Under the pieces are notes generated by a model. The model made no database searches and was not told the DNA's origin. It worked only from the letters and a program-made list of their open reading frames with translations. The translations under genes were made by a program, and so were the position numbers. This document shows, piece by piece, positions 15,473 through 18,507 of a stretch of DNA of 18,507 nt. Source of the stretch: Chitinophagaceae bacterium (lineage in GTDB: Bacteria > Bacteroidota > Bacteroidia > Chitinophagales > Chitinophagaceae); NCBI GenBank assembly GCA_947463105.1, contig CANHSD010000023.1, forward strand, positions 1 through 18,507. Reading direction: 5' to 3'. The first letter of the stretch is position 1. Each line of letters starts with the position of its first letter.

Positions 15473-15490
15473 GTGGATTGATTTTATGGT

Positions 15491-15498
15491 CAAAACTA
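15491..15498 (-). promoter_or_regulatory. -7 promoter box of the YncE/phosphoesterase gene
   Basis: TAGTTTTG on the minus strand matches TAnnTTTG exactly and lies 18 nt upstream of the ATG, giving a very short leader. No good -33 TTG is seen. Confidence 0.4.
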
Positions 15499-15560
15499 AC
15501 CATCTCGTGTGTAAATTATTTTGACTTGATATCAATTTATTATGATTATATTTATAATGA

Positions 15561-15643
15561 TTTTTGTCACCGGTCGCTTGCCGGACTTTCTTGTTTGTTT
15601 TCTCATGTACACCCTGCTGTTTGTCTAAATAGCAGGGTTTTTT
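15561..15643 (+). ncRNA. Candidate short transcript upstream of recA
   Basis: Between the phosphoesterase and recA starts there is a rightward promoter-like pair, TTG (15526-15528) and TATATTTA (15547-15554), with an 18-nt gap, and then an intrinsic terminator ending at 15643. No gene lies between them, so a small RNA of about 80 nt or a recA leader with an attenuator is possible. The promoter spacing is short and the box has one mismatch. Apart from this and the recA signals, 15473-15761 (289 bp) has no gene. Confidence 0.22.
15612..15643 (+). terminator. Intrinsic terminator in the recA upstream region
   Basis: CCCTGCT (15612-15618) pairs with AGCAGGG (15631-15637) around a 12-nt loop, followed by six T (15638-15643) on the plus strand. 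It lies 118 nt upstream of the recA start and is not preceded by any plus-strand gene. Confidence 0.65.
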
Positions 15644-15674
15644 GTTGAAAACACCATTCCAAAACGAGAAAAAC

Positions 15675-15713
15675 ACTAATATTTTTAGTGGAAAAAATGC
15701 TAAAAATATTAGT
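15675..15713. repeat. 14-bp perfect inverted repeat upstream of recA
   Basis: ACTAATATTTTTAG (15675-15688) and its exact reverse complement CTAAAAATATTAGT (15700-15713) flank 11 nt. Each arm is itself near-palindromic (CTAA-N5-TTAG). The right arm lies where the -33 region of the recA promoter should be, so it may be an operator of two sites with centres 24 bp apart. Confidence 0.6.
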
Positions 15714-15732
15714 TTATTATTTCAAATCTCCC

Positions 15733-15740
15733 TATCTTTA
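15733..15740 (+). promoter_or_regulatory. Candidate -7 box of recA
   Basis: TATCTTTA matches TAnnTTTG with one mismatch and lies 21 nt before the recA ATG. TTA at 15709-15711 is at a usable -33 distance and lies inside the inverted repeat. Confidence 0.4.
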
Positions 15741-15761
15741 CTTTCTCAAAATTTTAAAGCT

Positions 15762-16763
15762 ATGTCAAATTCAGAAAAATTAAAAGCGCTGAAACTCACG
15801 CTGGACAAGATCGAGAAGGATTATGGAAAGGGAAGTGTGATGATGATGAATGAAAAAGGGGAGGCGCAAATTGAAGTGATTTCAACAGGTTCAATTGGTC
15901 TCGACAGCGCACTGGGGATTGGTGGATTGCCAAAAGGAAGGGTCGTAGAAATCTATGGACCAGAGAGTTCGGGAAAGACCACTCTTGCTACGCATGTCAT
16001 TGCTGAAGCACAGAAAAAAGGTGGGATGTGCGCGTTTATTGATGCAGAACATGCCTTTGATAGTGCCTATGCAAGAAAATTGGGTGTGGATGTTGACAAC
16101 CTGCTGATCTCTCAACCGGACTATGGAGAACAGGCATTGGAAATCGCCGACAGGTTGATCCTTTCAGGAGCATTGGATGTGGTGGTCATTGACTCAGTGG
16201 CGGCACTTGTTCCAAAAAGCGAACTGGAAGGTGAAATGGGTGACAGCAAGATGGGATTGCATGCCCGCTTGATGAGCCAGGCCCTCAGGAAATTGACCGC
16301 CACCATCAGCAAAACCAATACGATCTGTATTTTCATCAACCAGCTCCGTGAAAAAATCGGGGTCATGTTTGGCAACCCTGAAACAACAACAGGTGGTAAT
16401 GCCCTCAAGTTCTATGCATCTGTGCGTCTCGACATCCGCAGAGCAGCCCAAATCAAGGATGGTGATGAGGCGATTGGTAACCGTATAAAAGTGAAGGTTG
16501 TAAAGAATAAGGTAGCTCCACCTTTCCGTTCTGCTGAGTTCGACATCATCTACGGAGAAGGCATTTCCAAAACCGGAGAGATCCTGGACATGGGCGTAGA
16601 GTTAGGCATCGTCAACAAAAGCGGTAGCTGGTACAGTTACAATGGCGATAAGTTGGGGCAGGGCCGTGATGGTGTAAAACAACTCCTGATTGACAATCCT
16701 GAAATGGCGAATGAAATTGAATTAAAAATCAGGGAAAAAATCAAAGAAGCTCAGGCATCATAA
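15762..16763 (+). CDS. recA: Recombinase RecA
   Basis: The protein has 333 residues. RecA forms ATP-dependent filaments on single-stranded DNA for strand exchange and recombination repair. Features visible: the N-terminal helix and KDYGKGSVM, Walker A GPESSGKTT (66-74), catalytic Glu 96 in FIDAEHAFD, Walker B VVIDSVAALVP (141-151), LEGEMGD (155-161, loop L1), NQLREKIGVMFGNPETTTGG (193-212, loop L2) and IKVKVVKNKVAPPFR (242-256). The C-terminal domain ends in KIKEAQAS, without the long acidic tail of the E. coli protein (353 residues). ATG 15762 matches the usual RecA N-terminus; the longer frame back to 15642 crosses the inverted repeat and is not coding. It is followed by its own terminator. 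Confidence 0.99.
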   Translation: MSNSEKLKALKLTLDKIEKDYGKGSVMMMNEKGEAQIEVISTGSIGLDSALGIGGLPKGRVVEIYGPESSGKTTLATHVIAEAQKKGGMCAFIDAEHAFDSAYARKLGVDVDNLLISQPDYGEQALEIADRLILSGALDVVVIDSVAALVPKSELEGEMGDSKMGLHARLMSQALRKLTATISKTNTICIFINQLREKIGVMFGNPETTTGGNALKFYASVRLDIRRAAQIKDGDEAIGNRIKVKVVKNKVAPPFRSAEFDIIYGEGISKTGEILDMGVELGIVNKSGSWYSYNGDKLGQGRDGVKQLLIDNPEMANEIELKIREKIKEAQAS

Positions 16764-16790
16764 TTGCAGTTGGTGCTTTTTGTTTAGAGG

Positions 16791-16817
16791 CCGCATCCCG
16801 CAAGGATGCGGTTTTTT
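16791..16817 (+). terminator. Intrinsic terminator of recA
   Basis: CCGCATCC (16791-16798) pairs perfectly with GGATGCGG (16804-16811) around CGCAA, followed by six T. It lies 27 nt after the recA stop and 29 nt before mgsA, so the two genes are separate transcription units. Confidence 0.9.
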
Positions 16818-16845
16818 ATTTACTTTCACCCTGATAAATAACAAC

Positions 16846-17301
16846 ATGGAACAAAAGAGAATCCTGGGTGCAAGAAAACGCATTGCGCTCGTAGCACACG
16901 ATAACAAAAAAAAAGAACTTATAGATTGGTCGGTATATAACAAAACAGCGCTCACGAGGCACGAGCTCTTAGCAACGGGCACCACCGGGCGTTTGATTGA
17001 GGAGGCGTTGGACAGGTCTGTCAAAAAACTGCTCAGTGGACCACTTGGTGGCGACCAACAAATTGGTGCCTTGATTGCTGAAGGACAGGTGGATGTGTTG
17101 ATCTTTTTTTGGGACCCCATGGAAGCGCAACCCCATGACCCAGACATCAAAGCGTTGCTCAGGCTGGCAGTAACCTGGAACATCCCCTTTGCCTGTGACC
17201 GTGCAACTGCAGATTTCCTGCTTACCTCACCCTTGATGCATGAATCCTACACCTGCACGATTCCTGATTATGCTAACTACATCAAAAGGGAAATGAGATA
17301 A
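16846..17301 (+). CDS. mgsA: Methylglyoxal synthase
   Basis: The protein has 151 residues, close to the E. coli enzyme (152). It converts dihydroxyacetone phosphate to methylglyoxal and phosphate, a bypass of lower glycolysis in the cytoplasm when phosphate is short. Conserved parts: IALVAHDNKKK (13-23, His 18 and Asp 19), LLATGTTGRLI (41-51), SGPLGGDQQIGALIAEG (64-80, catalytic Asp 70), DVLIFFWDP (83-91), PHDPDIKALLRLA (96-108, His 97 and Asp 100), NIPFACDRATADFL (112-125) and IPDY (139-142). All catalytic residues known from the E. coli enzyme are present. ATG 16846 is chosen because the frame upstream runs through the recA terminator. Confidence 0.97.
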   Translation: MEQKRILGARKRIALVAHDNKKKELIDWSVYNKTALTRHELLATGTTGRLIEEALDRSVKKLLSGPLGGDQQIGALIAEGQVDVLIFFWDPMEAQPHDPDIKALLRLAVTWNIPFACDRATADFLLTSPLMHESYTCTIPDYANYIKREMR

Positions 17302-17367
17302 ACTGCTCAATGAGTAGCAGCAAAGAACTTTTTATTGTACACCTTGTTAAGACCCAAAGCCTTTAGC

Positions 17368-18507
17368 ATGATAAGACTATTTTTTGCATTGACCCTTTTG
17401 ATCGGAAATATTTGCATGGCCCAAGACAGCATCAAGCCTGCTGATGTTCACAGGATGGCCAATTTGCTTGACCTGAAATATTCAGACAAGGAAGTGGAAA
17501 TGATGATACCAGACCTGAAGGACAATATCGCCGACTATAAAAAAATACATGCGCTGCCACTGAACAACAGCATCGCCATGAGCATGGCACAGCGCCTGAC
17601 AGCAGAAACCGTCAAACAAGAAAAACTGAAATGGAAGTATGATAAAAAAATCCAACTCCCCGCAAACAGAAATGAGTTGGCATTTTATTCCATCCATGCC
17701 CTTGGTTCATTGCTGCGCAACAAATCAATTACTGCTGTTGAATTGACAGGTTTTTTCATTGACCGTTTAAAAAAATTTGGAGATACCCTTCAGTGTACAG
17801 TTAGCCTGACAGCGTCTATTGCAATGGAACAAGCAATGAAAGCCGATGAAGATCTGAGCAAAGGGATTGATCGTGGGCCGCTCCATGGTATTCCTTATGG
17901 ACTGAAAGACCTTTTTGCTGTAAAGGGGACAAAAACAACCTGGGGTGCAGCACCATATAAGAATCAAACCATCGATGAAGATGCATATGTATATACCAGA
18001 CTGAAAGATGCTGGTGCTATACTGGTAGCAAAATTTACACTGGGGGCTTTGGCCATGGGAGACTATTGGTTTGGGGGCAGGACAAAAAATCCATGGAACC
18101 TTGAAAGAGGCTCCAGTGGATCATCTGCGGGGTCTACTTCGGCCACTGTGGCCGGATTGGTTCCTTTTGCCATCGGCACAGAAACGCATGGATCCATCAT
18201 ATCTCCAAGCCATACCTGTGGAGCAACAGGGCTGAGGCCCACCTTTGGTAGTGTAAGCAGAAGCGGTGCCATGACATTGAGTTGGAGCCTCGATAAGGTG
18301 GGTCCTATTTGCAGGTCTGCTGTAGATGCGGCAACTGTATTTGCCTTTATCCATGGAACAGACAATAAAGATGCAAGTGCAGTTAATGCTGCTTTCAATT
18401 ACAACAGCAAAACTGATGTAAAAACATTGCGCATTGGTTATGCAAAAAATCATTTTGATCAACTGGATTCCTCCGCACAGGAATGGTCTGTGCTCAAAGC
18501 ACTCAAG
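17368..18507 (+). CDS. Amidase-signature family hydrolase, exported (5' part; C-terminus outside window)
   Basis: There are 380 codons and the frame is open to the window end. A signal peptide (MIRLFFALTLLIG..., cleavage near CMAQ at 16-19) is followed by an N-terminal region of about 85 residues, then the amidase-signature domain: GIPYGLKDLF (174-183, catalytic Lys 180), GSSGSSAGST (248-257, cis-Ser 252) and IGTETHGSIISPS (269-281, nucleophile Ser 276). The spacing Lys-72-Ser-24-Ser fits the family. Members hydrolyse amides of many kinds; the substrate is unknown, and a GatA role is unlikely because of the signal peptide. About 100-150 residues are missing at the 3' side. ATG 17368 is the only start that keeps the leader. 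It lies 66 nt after mgsA. Confidence 0.9.
   Translation, partial: MIRLFFALTLLIGNICMAQDSIKPADVHRMANLLDLKYSDKEVEMMIPDLKDNIADYKKIHALPLNNSIAMSMAQRLTAETVKQEKLKWKYDKKIQLPANRNELAFYSIHALGSLLRNKSITAVELTGFFIDRLKKFGDTLQCTVSLTASIAMEQAMKADEDLSKGIDRGPLHGIPYGLKDLFAVKGTKTTWGAAPYKNQTIDEDAYVYTRLKDAGAILVAKFTLGALAMGDYWFGGRTKNPWNLERGSSGSSAGSTSATVAGLVPFAIGTETHGSIISPSHTCGATGLRPTFGSVSRSGAMTLSWSLDKVGPICRSAVDAATVFAFIHGTDNKDASAVNAAFNYNSKTDVKTLRIGYAKNHFDQLDSSAQEWSVLKALK

Noticed and set aside
15473..15676. 68-codon upstream extension of the phosphoesterase gene
   Set aside because: It would place a non-signal sequence before a clear signal peptide and run through a terminator hairpin and promoter elements.
15642..15761. 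40-codon upstream extension of recA
   Set aside because: It crosses the inverted repeat and promoter; the RecA family N-terminus fits ATG 15762.
17303..17335. Possible hairpin (CTGCT...AGCAG) after mgsA as a terminator
   Set aside because: The stem has only five pairs plus a mismatch and the T-run is several bases away, so it is too weak to annotate.

Overview
The window looks like a piece of chromosome from a member of the Bacteroidota. RecA, methylglyoxal synthase, the exported enzymes and the OmpA lipoprotein all read like that phylum. Start codons lack Shine-Dalgarno sequences. Several genes are preceded by the Bacteroidota-type promoter (-33 TTG, about 20 nt, -7 TAnnTTTG). No rRNA, tRNA, CRISPR array, insertion sequence or phage gene was found.

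Layout, left to right. (1) 1-3273: exported or small metabolic enzymes. These are the N-terminal part of a D-aminoacylase-type amidohydrolase (-), a stand-alone asparaginase N-domain protein (+) followed 4 nt later by an exported NTF2/SnoaL-like protein (+), and a lipoprotein PQQ-dependent sugar dehydrogenase (-). (2) 3360-10306: an AT-richer block. It holds an exported DinB-like protein (+) and a four-gene leftward unit: ABC ATPase, two ABC-2 permeases with large extracytoplasmic domains, and a COG0523/CobW metal-chaperone GTPase. It ends with a HigBA-type toxin-antitoxin pair (+) whose antitoxin carries an ImmA/IrrE-like metallopeptidase domain. (3) 10398-15472: a leftward series of exported proteins, namely an M28 metallopeptidase, an OmpA-family lipoprotein and a YncE beta-propeller/phosphoesterase fusion. 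(4) 15473-18507: a structured intergenic region with a strong hairpin terminator and a 14-bp perfect inverted repeat, then recA, mgsA and the 5' part of an exported amidase (all +).

The most interesting system is the ABC/COG0523 operon. Its promoter is covered by two copies of a 15-bp palindrome, TGCAAC-N3-GTTGCA. One copy sits on the -33 element and the other touches the -7 element and covers the likely transcription start, which is a typical repressor layout. COG0523 proteins of this type (CICC motif) are linked to zinc or other metal supply, so a metal-responsive Fur/Zur-family repressor is a reasonable guess. There is no substrate-binding protein or outer-membrane receptor in the unit, and one permease lacks the last membrane helix that its sister has. 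Second in interest are the recA upstream inverted repeat and the possible short transcript ending at 15643.
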